64,000 bases of DNA from Kappaphycus alvarezii. Its lineage: Eukaryota; Rhodophyta; Florideophyceae; Gigartinales; Solieriaceae. Below, in pieces: positions 1 to 12,500 of this stretch (within the stretch, counting starts at the first letter, position 1; every line of letters begins with the position of its first letter). Location: contig NADL03000767.1 in the NCBI GenBank assembly GCA_002205965.3, positions 186,001 to 250,000 on the forward strand. Direction: 5' to 3'. The position numbers were made by a program, and so were the translations under genes. The notes under the pieces were generated by a model. The model had not been told where the DNA came from, did no database searches, and saw nothing but the letters and a program-made list of their open reading frames with translations.

Positions 1-640
1 TTCTATTGAATTGCCTGATTTTTCTGCTCGCCTGCCGGTTGAAAATGTTAATGAAAACGTTCCGCGAGTCCCCAGGATCTGGCAGACGTTAACGAAGAAT
101 CTCGATGTGAACTGGTATCCGTTGTTGGACAAGAGTTTGCAGATGAAGACTCAATGGTAAACGAAGGTCAACGCCACTTGTGCAGGCGAGATTTCCTTGA
201 GGGGAACAGTCTTCTCCAGTTTTGAGTAACGTTCGTTGATGAGCAGCAGATAGTGATTGCCCCACTTGGTCTTGATCACCTCCCCAAGATTTTAATGACT
301 ACATACTCCAGTGGGGCGGTCTGTGTGAAGATTTTTAGTTCCTTCAAGTTCTATCGGAGCTTAATGGGCGTCTGTGCAAAGACTGAGCAATGCTGAACCA
401 AATCGTAACAGTCCAACGCCATGGAAGGCCAGTAAAAGTGTCTGCGAAGCGTCATTTTGAGCCTCCGTCCTCCTGGGTGACCGGCCAACCTGGCGTGGTA
501 GCTCTTGGAAAGTTCCCTTCTCGCATGGTCTTAGGAACCACACTTGGACATGCTCTAATGCCGCCCGGCATATTTTGCCTTCCCATTCGGGGGCTTCTGT
601 GGTGAAGGTCTTGACCCCGCCCGCCGCCATCTGTTGGCGG
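1..640 (-). pseudogene. Gypsy integrase fragment (zinc-binding region and core)
   Basis: On the minus strand the segment near 640-360 resembles the linker and HHCC zinc-binding region of gypsy integrase, with VVPKTMRE followed by traces of an FYWP-type block and a CxxC. Bases 320-1 spell an rve-type core: YLLLINERYSK, VPLKEISPAQVA, then LLSNNGYQFTSRFF and VCQILGTR. In active integrases the LSDNG aspartate is catalytic. Here it reads LSNNG, a D-to-N change, and a stop interrupts the block just before it. The piece is non-functional. Reading frames change at least twice, so it is described as homology across frames rather than one ORF. Confidence 0.65.
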
Positions 641-939
641 ACTAGTCGACACAAGGGATCGACAAGCCGCTCACGGAGCACCTCCTCAGAAGTTATAGCC
701 TGTAACTGATACACAGGTGCCCCACTGTCAATCTCGAGTAACTCGTCACACGTGTCGTAAACGTCCGCGCTGAGTTCGAGGCCTCCAGTGTCCTCGGCTA
801 GAAACCAAGGAATTTCCTCGACAATGGGGTACAGGTTCCTCCCTCGGTGGGGAAAGGGGAGAGAGCATCAGTCTGGGTGTTAGCGGGTGCCTCCTTCTAC
901 TTTATCTCGTCGTCAAACTCGGAAGGCGCAGCCTCCAAC

Positions 940-1215
940 AAATGAGGCGTCCATAGCGCTCACTCACGTTAAGTATTCAGCGAAGAGAGGCGTGATAGGT
1001 GTGTACGGTGAATCATTACCCGTACAAGTAGGGCTGGAAGGTCTGCGCGGCCCAGATAACCGCCAATCAATTCTTTTCGGAGACTTATTAGTGATTTTCT
1101 GGCTCGGCGAGGGTTCGCGAAGAATCAAAGCGGCCGTCGAGTACCATCCTTGGGGGTCTGTAACGGGGCGACCCCTACTTGGTAGTTACTCGAATCCGTA
1201 TCAGTAGAGTACGGT
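940..1215 (-). pseudogene. Gypsy RNase H remnant
   Basis: The minus strand between RT and integrase carries weak RNase H-like wording, ending in an IHRTHLSRLF block. That corresponds to the TDHxxLxxL motif at the end of the gypsy RNase H domain. The order and spacing after RT are right for the family. Catalytic acidic residues cannot be placed confidently and stops are present. The plus-strand ORF over the same bases is treated as a shadow. Confidence 0.45.
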
Positions 1216-1329
1216 AAACCTTTTCTGGGAAGGGCCAAGATAGAAGAGGATATAATGGCATCTCAGAGGCCGCCGAAGAACTTCCGAAAACGGTCGTCCA
1301 CAGGTCTGAGCTGGATTGGCATTCCCTTC

Positions 1330-2170
1330 TTGAGGAGCTGGTTCAGAGGATGAGCAAGTTTCGCGTAGTTAGGGACGAAGCGGCCATAAACGTTGCAAAG
1401 TCCCGGAAATATGCGGACCTCGGTTCGGTTCGGGTTTCTTCACATTTTGCAGCTCGGCCATACGGGCTTGATCGTCCTTTATCGTGCCGGGCCGCACGAC
1501 ATGACCGAAATACTTGATCTTCTCGATAAAGAACTCACACGTACGGAGTTTCAACCTGATCACTACGCCTTGCAAGACGAAGAAAATATCCTCAAGTTAT
1601 TCGACGTGCTCTTCCCACGTCTTGGGGAAGATGATGATAACGTTGAGGTAGACAATACACGGGTTCCACAGGAAGGGCGACAGCAAGATGTACGTCTCCC
1701 TCTGAAAGGGGGCCAATGGACGTTCTTCAAAACAAAAGGCATCCGCCTGAACCCGAATAGTTCTGAATGACGGGATAACGCCGTCTTTTTCCGGTCTTCC
1801 TCGGGTATAGGCAACTGTCAATACCCGAAAATCGCGTCGAGGGTCGCAAAGGCCTGCATATCGCCGAGTGAATCGAAGCACTCATCCATGTCAGGAAGGG
1901 GTAGGACTCTTTTACTGTGACCGCGTTCAGGCGCTTCTAGTCGACACAGAATCGAAGGGACTCATTCGGATTCGGGAGGAGGAGCACGGGAGACGCCCAC
2001 TCGGACTATTTCCGTTCAGTCATCCCAGCATTGCTCATTTTGCTGATCTCCTTGCCCTTGATCTCTCGAGCCTTATGTCCCACTCTGTATGGCACCAACG
2101 CGATAGGTCGCATACCTCTTACCATGTCTATTTGGTGCTGTGCAATTTTATTTCGCCCAAGGTTCCATCC
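1330..2170 (-). pseudogene. Gypsy reverse transcriptase, degenerate
   Basis: Spread over three frames on the minus strand is an almost full gypsy RT domain. In order it shows SEWASPVLLL, LRFCVDYRRLNAVTV, RKKTALSRHSELFGFRRMPF with a following LKN, PCIVYLNVIIIFPKTWEEHV, LKLRTCEFFIEKIKYFGHVV and RPGTIKDDQARMAEL. These correspond to the fingers, palm and thumb blocks of Ty3/gypsy polymerases. The catalytic YLDD is changed to YLNV, so polymerase activity is lost even apart from the frame breaks. The similarity is strong enough that the family call is not in doubt. Confidence 0.85.
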
Positions 2171-2939
2171 CACATCCCGGAATGATTCAGCAGCATTTCG
2201 CGGAACGTCTCACGAAGGTGAACAGGGACACGAGCTAAGTGCAAAACCTCTACGTCAAGCGGGTGAGTCTCGATACGATGAGATTCGTGGGACTCTTGGG
2301 TTCCTTGTGTGGCTGCAAACGTCAGCGGAGATGTTTCCTCTCCAATGTTACCTACTGGAGTCAGGTCTGTAGTGGTTACTCTTCCGTGCGGGAGGGTTGG
2401 CTGCCCTCATTCTTGTCCTAGTCCAGCGACACCCCCGCTGTGTTGCGGAGTTTGAGGGCACTCGCACGTGGGGCTCGCGGGTGAGGCAGAAGTTTTGCCA
2501 CCTTTATGGATGATCACAGGATGGGTCCCGAAGGTGGCAACCCAAATGTGAAAATGATTTTTAGGGTTGACCTGAATGACCTCATTCGTTGTTGCAGGCA
2601 GATGCTTGTCGTAGATGGGTCCATATGGTTGCACCACCACCAGTTCCGCACGTTGAGATGTACAGGGACTCCGTATTGGTTCTCAGGCTTTATGGTGACA
2701 AGTTTCGCACGAATTCCTGTGTCGACAGGATCTCTTGGAACACTTCACCGCGTTTTACCAAACGTCCCAATCTGCCTATGCACTAGAGAACAAACACTTC
2801 CGCCCTCGGCTTGCGGTTGACCTACAACATCGTGGGGCCCTACCTCCCGATCTTGTGGCAGTTAATAAGGATTATGCGCCTCCTCCAGGCACTTGTCGTT
2901 AAGTGCTGCTCTTGTCGTATCTCAAGAGCTTCCCCGACT

Positions 2940-4950
2940 TAGTTTAACTTATCCCAACTACCTGGGTTCCTGGGCTCCTGGGTGTAGGGGGACTTGCTGC
3001 CCGCCTCGGTGGAGGATACCGCGGGGTTGTGCCCCGGGGGATCGACGAGCATGTTCTTGGCGCAAAAGCAGCTCGTCATGGGTAGCCCGAAACGATCGAT
3101 GGGCGTGAGCGCCTCATAGTAGAGGACAATTTTCTTGAAGTCCGTCCGGGAGAGGATGCGCAAGAGGCCCAGGTTCCCATTCTCATAGCACATGAAGCAT
3201 ATCATAGCATGCTTCTTGTCCCGTGGTCCCCGATCGACGGGATGTCGATCACCTCTCTCATAGTGGTCCTGCGAATGACTGCGCCATCTAGGGCGAGATT
3301 TCCTTGTCTGGTGGTCCTCGTAATCCAAGCGTAGTGCTGGCGTATGACCGTTAGACTCGAAAGTGAGGACGGGATCGGTCTGATCAGTGACCGTCGCGTA
3401 GTCATGACTATCCGCGTAGCTCTGTTCCTGTTCAGTATCAGTGACGGTCTCCTGTCCGTCGCCCTCCAAGACGTACGCCTCGGTAGTGTCGTCACCCTCA
3501 TCAAAGGGCTCAATGGGCCCCCGAAGTCGGAGGCCTCCTCAATATAGTGCGTGGAGGCCCCTGATAACCACCGCGGGTGCAGGGTCTTGGTCAAGGGCTT
3601 GCGCAGACACTGCGGAGTCGGAACCGTGACCTTCTTGGTCTCCTCTCGTGCACGTCCCGCAACTCTGTGGGACTTGGCATGGTTCAACAAACAGATAAAA
3701 GAGATATCCTAATGGTCTTGATGGTACTCCGCGATGAGCGTCTTACAGGAGGGGCCAAGATCTTCGATAAACATGTTCATCTGTTCCTCCCTATTGTGAA
3801 CGTTGCCGCACTGATTTGAAGCATCCGTGAGGCGGGTTGAATATTCCATCTCGTCATCCTCGGGACGCTGAGAGATGTAACTCAGAGCCAACACGGCATG
3901 ACAGATTTTCTCATCTGTCGCGAAACTGCGCAGTAACTACTGGACTGCTTCAGGCCAGTGAATGATCTTGCCATGGTGTGATCCGGCGGTTTGCGACACC
4001 GCGGTAAACCGTCTCCGTACCACACAGTCTAGAAACTAAGGGAGGATTCTAATGGCTTGACCCTCGTTCATTTCCTGACGACTTAGTGAGGGAGTCCAGG
4101 ACAAGAATATAGTTCTTGTCGGTGAAGTTTAACTTCTTCGTAACTGAAGCGGAACACCCTTTCAGATCCTGCGCAAAGATCGAAGACGACTCGAGGACAG
4201 AATCAAAGAGACTGAGACCCGGTGATCGCGGTACGGGGGATGGCGAAGCGGAGCCAAGCGGAAGCTTAGAAGCTTAGAAGTTTGGTAGGTGTTGTCAGCA
4301 TCGTCATACGGTTCCGGAGCCGGTAATTCCGGTATGAAAGCAGGTGCTTGAAGAGATTATTTGTTGGCGCGAGCTCGTTTAAGGCGCTCCATTGCGGGCC
4401 TCAACAATTAAAGATGCCCCCAGGTTGGGAATCTACGTCAAGGAGCGTCGCTGATGAGGTCACCCAGACCTCTTTCCTGCGGGACCTGGACTTCGACGAA
4501 CGGTGGTGCCTCGAATGGCCCCTTCTTCTTGAGCTCCGGCGCCTGCCATCCGAGGAACTCCGACGACCTCCTGAACCTTCGTAGTCAGACCCCGAACCGG
4601 AGACGTCAGACCTAGGCGGTCCACGGCTGCCCCAGCGGTCCTTCCTGTTTCGAGACGAATCCCGTCCTTTGCGAACGCCACAGGTAACCCCATACCTAGA
4701 CCTGTGATCTTCTTCTTCGTCCTCTCCGGGACTCCGACGACCTTCTCCAACCCTTGCTTGCGCGAGGTCTCATTCACGATCCGTCTTCGTCCCTTGCTCT
4801 AACGTCCGTAACCGTGTTCTAACGCGACCGAAACGAACATCCAGATCATCGCTGATCTGTTTCAGGTCCTCACGGGCCTGGTTTCTATCCTTCCTCAATT
4901 TGCGAACGGAGTCCCCCAAATGGGGTGGGACTTATAGGTTCGTCCGCTAA
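2940..4950 (-). pseudogene. Gypsy gag-like region, degenerate
   Basis: Upstream of RT on the minus strand are charged, low-complexity ORF pieces typical of gag. A coiled, Glu/Lys-rich piece lies at 5076-4885. An Arg/Gly/Ser-rich piece lies at 4777-4460. At 3894-3709 there is a capsid-like block (YSTRLTDASNQC, then NMFIEDLGPSCKTLIAEYHQ), and at 3469-2939 a serine/arginine-rich stretch ends in a possible remnant zinc knuckle (CFMCYENGN). Position and order support gag. No piece is long enough for a firm profile-type match by eye. The protease expected between gag and RT was not recognised. Confidence 0.5.
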
Positions 4951-5100
4951 TGGAATATTCCCTTCGATCTTCTCCACTTGGGCTTGCATGACCTCTAGGA
5001 CGAGGCAAAAGTTTTCTCCCCGCAACTTTGGCTCGTTACGGATCAGGACTGCCTCCTCCTTCAGTGCGAGGCGCAATTCTTACTCATTCACCTGAATTAG

Positions 5101-7250
5101 TTCCTTTAGGGCGCTTCGCAGCCTCTTTTCGAGGGCATCTTCATCCCACAGGGTAATCGCCTCCTCAGCCACCCTTTCAATGAGCTTCGGGTTGTCACGC
5201 GCCTGAATGTGAGTCCGAGATTCACGCTAGATCGCGGACGCGCTCGACGCAGGGTTCGAATTGGCTTGGCTGGGATGTAAGCCCTCTTGTTCCGGTCGCC
5301 GCGAGCTCATAGCATATATCCTTCACATTTATTCTTTTTTGAGCATTATTCGGACTTAATAGCTCACTAATGCAATTAAAGAATATATTTATAGGTTGCC
5401 ACACCAGATTTTGTGATGCAGCGGCTGACCACTAACAAAACCAACAACAAACAGCGGCAAACCTGATCTGAAAACAGTGAGGGAGTCCAACTCTTTCCTT
5501 TGATATTAGCTTTAGCCTCGGTAGAGTCTTGTACGACCAAGTAAATAATGGATGCCACTCAGCGTGGGGCGTAACTCCCATCTGTCCAGCAAAGATCTAC
5601 ATTCGTAGAATATATTGTGGCAGCCCGCATCAAGGACTCTAACTGGTCTTTTTGGAGCGGATCAAGCCTTACCACGACTCTTTGAGGGACTTGCAATTGT
5701 CTCATCGATATTTTGTAGCAGCAGTGGAGCCTTACCACACCACACGAACCCAAGAAGAGATCGCTGACACGACGATACCTGCGGTACGTCACCTACTTCA
5801 CTAATACCCAGCAGGTAATCCTGCGCATGTATCCTCTGCACATACCGTAAGCCGGCGGCGGTCGCAACCTGCCGCCATGGAACCAACTCTAGTCGCTAAC
5901 GGAAGCGACGAAAGGGGAAAGGGGAAAGGGGTACCAAGGACCTCCGTGTCCGCAATGGGCACTTATAGAAGGAATAACTCGATCGATAGAGTCGCAACTA
6001 TAATGGGTCGGGAGATCGTGAATGTTCAAAGTGACTATAACCTTAAGGAGGGGTTAGGATGGTTAGTGGACTTTATATGCACAGAGTATCCCCTTGTCCA
6101 CCGCCGGGTTAGGTGAGCCGGCGGTAGGGGTCCAATTTGGATCTAGATCTAATCTATCATAAGCTACTCTAAATAGGTACAGTGATCCACATGGGTCGCA
6201 TACGCATACCATGTGCTGTGGGATCCCCACCGTAGAGGGTAACCTTACATTGCCCCCCTGATGGTGTGGCTCGGGGTAGGGCGCCAGCGATGCAGTATAG
6301 TTCCATTTCTTCTTGTTGTGTTTCCCAGATCATTTGGTTCCTGCGCGCACAAAAATAGTACAAAGTTTATATTTAATCCGATCCACAATGATTATAGATA
6401 TCATAAAAGCAGTGAAATGTTTCAAAATATATCAGGGTGCATATATTGCACTGCGACAAGTACAAGGCTTCCGTCGTGCTGCATATATAGCGGTCAGCGC
6501 TCGCCCACCCACGTGCTCGGTCTTCTTACTAGGTATCACCTAGGGGTTTAGCAACGTCAACATTGGATTCCGTTGCCAAGCCAAGGTGTCGGCTTTCGAC
6601 GCATCGTACGGTTTCGCAATTGGCTTGACAATGATACGATATCTACGCTCCGGTACAAATTTACTGGATACCAACCACATATCTACCACAGTAAATTAAC
6701 CCCCATTTAAAAAAAGGTGTACAGACCCAGCCCTTTTCAATAAAACCATTCCTTCATTTCTCCCTAAGTCTGTCCTAAAATATATCCAACCTCATCCTGC
6801 AGTGTCCCTGTACCATCTACCAATACCACTGATTGCACAAGGGTACGATATCGAGTGGAATTTCGGGTTATTTTTTGCGTTTGGAAGACGTGGTCGGTTG
6901 GGATATCGAGCGCACCTATTGCAGTACGGAGGGAAGTGAAGCGGATTGGACTTTTACCCATCAGCAATATGGACGAGGCTGCCGGTGTCTCGAATAAATG
7001 AATCCGAACTGCCGGCGGGACCTCAACCCTGGTGATAATTGTTCTATTCGAGACTCGCCTCGCCACTTGCAGCGTTCTCCGAGGAAGGCTAATAACGGTG
7101 AGAGACTTTATCAATAGGTACGCAAGGAACCAACCCTTACGGGGGCAGTGGGGGTCTATTTACTGTGGGAGCTCGAAAGGCTGAGGAGCAGGGGAGTTTG
7201 TGAGGAGGCTTTATGTAACAAAGGAGAGAGCGGCCATCCTCATCCTACCC
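5101..7250. other. No supported gene
   Basis: Only short ORFs on both strands, none with a recognisable domain. A small run of AAGGGG repeats lies near 5915-5930. The 5' LTR of the minus-strand gypsy element would be expected in the first kilobase of this stretch, but without its 3' partner it cannot be recognised. The minus-strand ORF at 7114-6764 shows no family features. Confidence 0.5.
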
Positions 7251-7870
7251 GGAAATATGTGGTGAGACTAGACAACAAAAAAGGCCGCATTACCAGAGGC
7301 CACCAGTGCGGCGTGCCGTTGCAAACGAATTGATCTCGTCCTCAGAACTGCTCCATGGCTCTATTCGCGACAGCTCTTGCCAGCCCCGTGACACCGGAAA
7401 AGACTTCCGGAAACCATGCTCCTAGAGTGGAGTTTAGAATGGGAAGGAGCCCGGCCCTCTCGGGCGATGCGGAAATGAAACCGAGGTACTTTCTGGACTT
7501 CTGGCATGGCGTCGTGAAGACTAGTGAGGGGATTGAAGTTTGGAATCCTGCAGTGGGAGTGTGCTAGTGGGTTGACGAACGTGATGTCGAAATAGCGCGT
7601 CCACCTGTAACTCGTGCTGCGTTGATGTCGGGCCTTGTCCTGCGGAATGTTGCCGGTTGAGGCTCTAGGACGAGATGCGTTGCCGCGGTGGGGAGGTCGC
7701 TTCCTTAAAGGCCAACTTGGTCCGAACGGACAATGCAAAGGATGATCCCTGTGGATGTCCAAGGTTTCGGGGCAAGATAGTGTCGGGCACAGAGTCGTGG
7801 TGCGAGTAGAGGCACCTGGCAGACAAGCATAGCAGTACTGTACAGTAATAATAATAATATTTTTACTCAT
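7250..7870 (-). pseudogene. RT-associated nuclease-like C-terminal domain, copy A
   Basis: The minus-strand reading contains CPETLDIHRDHPLHC, which fits the C...LD..GDH.L.C zinc-ribbon-like block found after the polymerase in some algal and invertebrate RT-type ORFs. It is followed by YFDITFVNPLAHS and FNPLTSL. Further on, in a shifted frame, come RAVANRAME and QRHAALVASGNAA. The same wording occurs on the plus strand at 61.2-61.5 kb (FDVTFVNPLAPS, FNPLTSL, VARNVAVRAME) and at the right edge (QMHAAAALMSNAACLL). That makes this a member of a dispersed repeat family. The D(I/V)TFVNPLA element resembles the core strand of PD-(D/E)XK nucleases; that is inference. No polymerase domain was found upstream. 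Confidence 0.6.
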
Positions 7871-9561
7871 AATGTTTCTGGGATGGTGAAGTGGCAGTGG
7901 TCAAAGATTCCCTTGTCACGCGCATTCTAAACAATTTGGATTCCTCTCGCAAAGTTGCAGTGTCCACGTTGTCCTGTAGGGACAAAGGGGATGTACCGGT
8001 ATCTATTTTGTTTTGCTTTCAGGTTTTGCATTGTGTGAAGTACTGTACATTATAGATACGGTACTTAATGCAATAAAATTTACACAGTACAGTGGTCGTT
8101 AGAGTGTGCACATGCTCTAGTCTTACAGTGTAAACAGATTTGATCTCATGTAAGAACAATGAGTCTAGATTTGTCAACTGGACTTTTTGTGGCTGGTGGG
8201 TCTCTGCCGGCGTTGGCGTCACCCTTTGTTACCAGCAAACGTGGTTCTATTTTTAAGCTTATTGGGTACATGCTTTTGGTCTCGTAATCGGTATCGTAGC
8301 TCACTTGTGACTGTTTTCTGCCACAGAGCATTTTGTCCTCACACAACCTCGCCCCCTGAAGACCAGTCGCTACAGTGCTGTATACTCCAAAGATGCCTGT
8401 CGCTTCCGGAGATACTGTACATCGCGGACAGCAGCGGCAGGGTAGCGGAATCGGGCCCATCAGGTGAGCGTACTCTACCCGCCAAAAACTCCAGCCCCAA
8501 CGAGATGCCGCAAACCAGGGCCACGTGCGTTGCAGAATAACCATTCCGTTTTTCTGGTGCCCACTTTGCGACTCGTAATCGGCGCTGCTTTGACCAGTCT
8601 TTTTATGGGAAAACATGGTGCCGCGTCGATAACCTTCTGCAAAACGTGCTGTACCTGACGCACAACAAAGAATGGTGACTTGGGATGGGCACTGGATTTG
8701 CCCCAAGTTGGTGACTGCAGTATCGCTGCAGTTTCGGTAGGCCAATCGCCGCTTGGTGCTGTTTTTGCACTCAGGTAAAGTCCAATGCAGTGGACAGCGT
8801 ATACCCAGTTTTGTATTCGCATTCTCCCGTTACTGAGCCCGAGCCTGTAGCCCTCAAGAACGGTATGTATTTGAAAAGGAGAAAAATCATTACCCTTTCC
8901 ACCCTTTCTTGATATGATAGACCCAGTGAAGCATGAAGAGCTATTTGCAGTAGTGACGGCCGTTGATTCGTGTCGTTAGGAAACAAGGCTTTTTTGTAGG
9001 ATTTCGACGCTCCGTTCCTCTCACTGCTTGCAAAGCGGTGAGAAAAACCATTGTGGTCGGGTGCGGACTCGGTGTGATTGTGCATGCAGTACGGTATTTT
9101 GGACCCCTCGTTGATCGACTCATTTCTATTACTGTACAGACTGTCAGGTCCAATATTCGTGCTGATTGGTGCAGCATCCTACTGTACACACGGTATTGTT
9201 CAACATTGTCATGGTCCTCCCCATGGTCCGCATAGAGCAGCACATACAGTATACTGTACAGTACAGTAGTATTGCAGACTATACCAAATGTTAATGATTG
9301 TGCACTTGACACATGTACACTTGTACACGTCTCCATATCCCAACGTATTAGAAACGCTTCGGAAAGGGTCAAACGGTTGCGTGTGATTGGGAGCGCGTCT
9401 TTCGTAGATGTGAATACTTGACCACATTTCGCTTCGGCGCAACGTTATTGCCTAAAAACTCCATCCTGGAAAACAACGCCGCCGCCGAGCCCCTCGCTAC
9501 CTCACACCCTTTTCTCCCTCGGCCCCTCTCGCTCCGAGGTGTCTCATTTCTTCTTCCACTT
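7871..9561. other. Intergenic, TACAGTAC-rich, upstream of the Ser-rich gene
   Basis: No supported gene. A minus-strand open frame of 199 codons (8745-8146) has no recognisable features. The stretch holds several copies of TACTGTACAGTA-type words: at 7837-7848 just before its left end, 8038-8095, 9132-9140, 9178-9190 and 9242-9270. The last cluster lies about 300 bp upstream of the likely start of the gene at 9562 and may be part of its promoter region. Confidence 0.5.
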
Positions 9562-12500
9562 ATGGGGAACACAGTCACAAGGAGTCACATTCGAGATGTC
9601 GACCCGGGCGTCGGTAAGGCAACCCGGGCGAACACTAAGAAGAACTCGACCGGCTTTCTTCATGAGCACCCTCTCTCAAATACCTCCCCTGTGGATTCCC
9701 CTCCCATTCCTTCATCCTATCCAGCACCCATCCACCTCTCCGTTTCCTCTAGCCACAATCTGAGCACCATCTATACAAGCAACAATCGCCATCAGATACC
9801 GCTCTTTGGTTATGAAGCTAACAGTGTACCATCCTTGCCCACCAATCTCTCATCACATGACACATCCGCTGATGCCGCCCAGACCTACTACTCACCAACT
9901 AATTCATCCTCAGATGATCACAGCCTCGTTTCCGCGAGTGCCACCCCGCAACAACTCCCTCATCGCTATCATTCAGTCCCAAACCATGCACAATCTCGTT
10001 CAAATTTTCCAGAGAATAGACACAGCTTCACGTACGGATCTCAGCGCTCCCTGAAAAGTCTCGCAGTCAAAGCACCGGTCCAATCCATACCACAACCTCA
10101 GCTGAAATCGCAAACCAACCCACAGATCGACACCTCCGCCCAGAAGCCCCGCTCCCGCCAACCAAGCTATTGCATAGAACAACACCAACTTCATCGGCTG
10201 TTCCCAATCCCAAGAGACGTTTACCATCATCGCCAAGTCCGACCATTCGTCGAAAAGAGCGCCACCACGGCAACAATATATCGTTTTCCCGCAATTCATC
10301 GTCTCAATCGGTGCCCTCTGCTGTCGAACCGTCCGTATCATCAACCTCCAACGACGTAGAGCACGCCTCGGGACTCGATCCCGTCCGTGTTCATGGCCGC
10401 AACTCTTCCCTAGGTACTCGCACCCCACCATTTGCTCATCGCTCACCTGCAAACATTGATCCCAACCTTCCTGGTGGTACTGTTTATGACTGCCAAACTG
10501 CGCGCACGCAGACCCCTCCTCGCGTTGACAAGCCTCCGAGGGCTCGCAAAGTTGTGAGCTTCAACGAGAATGTCCACGTCGTCACGTACCCGAACGAGGG
10601 CAGTTCCACACATTCCTCCACTGCAGGCGACACATCGTCCGCTCATTACATCGAAACAAGGCAACTAAAGCGGAGGGCTCGTGCCGTGTTACGCTTGCTC
10701 TCGCGGGTAACAGCTCCAATCTCTCAGGCGGATGGCGCCCAATTTTCGTCAAGTATGGCGACAACATCAAACTGCTTCTCTGCATCGTATGATACCTGCT
10801 GTGGCTTGCGCTTTGGTGATGACGAGGCAGCCACGGAGGAGAAGAATTCTGTCGTAACGGCAACACGCAGCTCAATCGAACAAAGAGCTAACCCGACAGG
10901 GTGTCGAGCTTCAGTTTCTCGAGAGAGGATTCAAGGGACGCCAAGACTTTGCCCACCAATGAAAGTCGAATTACAACACTGGAAGAATCGAGATATTCGT
11001 TAGTGGAAGGGGCTGCTGCTACGGGCACAGTCGATGATGACTTTGATTACAACGAGAGAGCGCCGTTGGGTGATGATGATGACACTCTCTCGCTAAGCGA
11101 CGCTCACCCATCGATGGACGGAATTGACGAACCCGAGGCGATCGGGGATCAGCTTCTATCGCCGGCAAAGGAAGGAAGGAGCGATGAACGCGTCAGCTCT
11201 ACATTTGACATAGCTCCTCTTTGGAAGCGACTAAAACGAGTCGATGAGCTTGATGCAGTAAGATCATCCCGTCCGTCGGTTCTGAAGAGAATATCGAGTG
11301 AGAGACATCCCCGAAAGAGCCGGAGTAGTGGTGTCAAGGGATCCCTGATATTGCGGTCAGAGCTATCTGTCAGTGGGGAGCTGACGAAAGCAATCTCTGC
11401 ACCAGAGCAATCTGGTAGAGAATATTTTTCATCCCCAGATACTTTTGCAGCAATCGAGGATCGGGGTGGACCATCTGAGCAGCAGACAATCGCTGAGGTT
11501 TCCGTAGATGACACAGTCTCAGTGCCGATCAACGTTAAGGGCATCTCTTCCGAGCCTGCACCGCTGACTGGAAAGTGTCCGGAGGCTGTTGTGTCGGCAG
11601 GTAATTGGGTGACCGAGGTTGATGCGAGTGTCTCAAGTGAATTAATTGACAAAGGATCTCCTTCGCGGGTAATGCATGATGAGGAGCAAGACTTAGTCTC
11701 GGCACCTGCGCCCCTGGCTGGCTTTAAGAGGCCAACCTCATCGTTTCCCTATTCAAGACCTGCTTCCAACCAGAATTAATGGATAAGCAGCAGCAAACAC
11801 CCATTGCAGGATTGTCATCTTCACAAATGGACCAAGAACAGTGTAATACACCTCCGTCAGAGCAAGCTCTCAAGGACATGTCCGATACAAATGTGACTTC
11901 TCCTCGGAAGCACGATATTACCAAGGAGGCCTCGAGGGTTGTACCAACCCGTACCTACACCATCAATCGGGACATACCACATGACAGCACCCATAGCTCA
12001 GGTGATTTCGTTGCGATGACTAATCACAACATTCCTTCACCTGGTTCAAACAACGATGTGGATGGTGCGTTTGGTGCAATTTTAACCAACCTTGGCGTGA
12101 CCTTTACACAGGCCTCACCTTCGTCACATGAGATCGGTTCTTCTCCAGAGACTGCACCTGCGACTGACCCCGCCTCTGATAACGACCCTGTACTTGGCGC
12201 ACATGCTTCTAAGTCTGAGGATGGATCCAAAGACGAGGTGACCTCAAAGTGGGTCGCAACGCGTCGAGGCATGTTGTCCTCAAATGATCCTGCTGACACG
12301 AAACTGCCAACTCATTCCTCTGGAGATAGAAAAGTTGCCGAGATTATTGAGAAAGTATCCATCGAGGGCAAGACTGATGGAACACTCCAGAGACCGAGTC
12401 GCACAGCAGATAGTCTGCTCCACGAAGCTTGTCAACTTGAAGAGCGATTGCTGTCTGGGAGCAGGAACAATTCCCTCCAACTTGGTGAAGACCCCTTAGA

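Larger units (their letters stand above)
1..5100 (-). mobile_element. Decayed Ty3/gypsy LTR retrotransposon, truncated at left edge
   Basis: Read on the minus strand, this stretch gives gag-like sequence (about 4950-2940), reverse transcriptase (about 2170-1330), RNase H (about 1210-950) and integrase (about 640-1) in the usual Ty3/gypsy order. Frame changes and stops occur throughout, so it cannot encode a polyprotein as it stands. The element continues beyond base 1, so its 3' LTR lies outside the window. I could not identify a 5' LTR near 5.1-6.2 kb. RT wording is closest to the chromovirus-like gypsy lineages known from fungi and algae. Family assignment is firm; element boundaries are approximate. 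Confidence 0.8.

Noticed and set aside
1393..2421. Series of plus-strand ORFs at 1393-1770, 1868-2185 and 2031-2372
   Set aside because: Complement of the gypsy RT, which reads convincingly on the minus strand.
8146..8745. 199-codon minus-strand open frame
   Set aside because: Long enough to consider, but composition is irregular, no motif is visible, and it lies in a region with TACAGTAC repeats. Left as intergenic.
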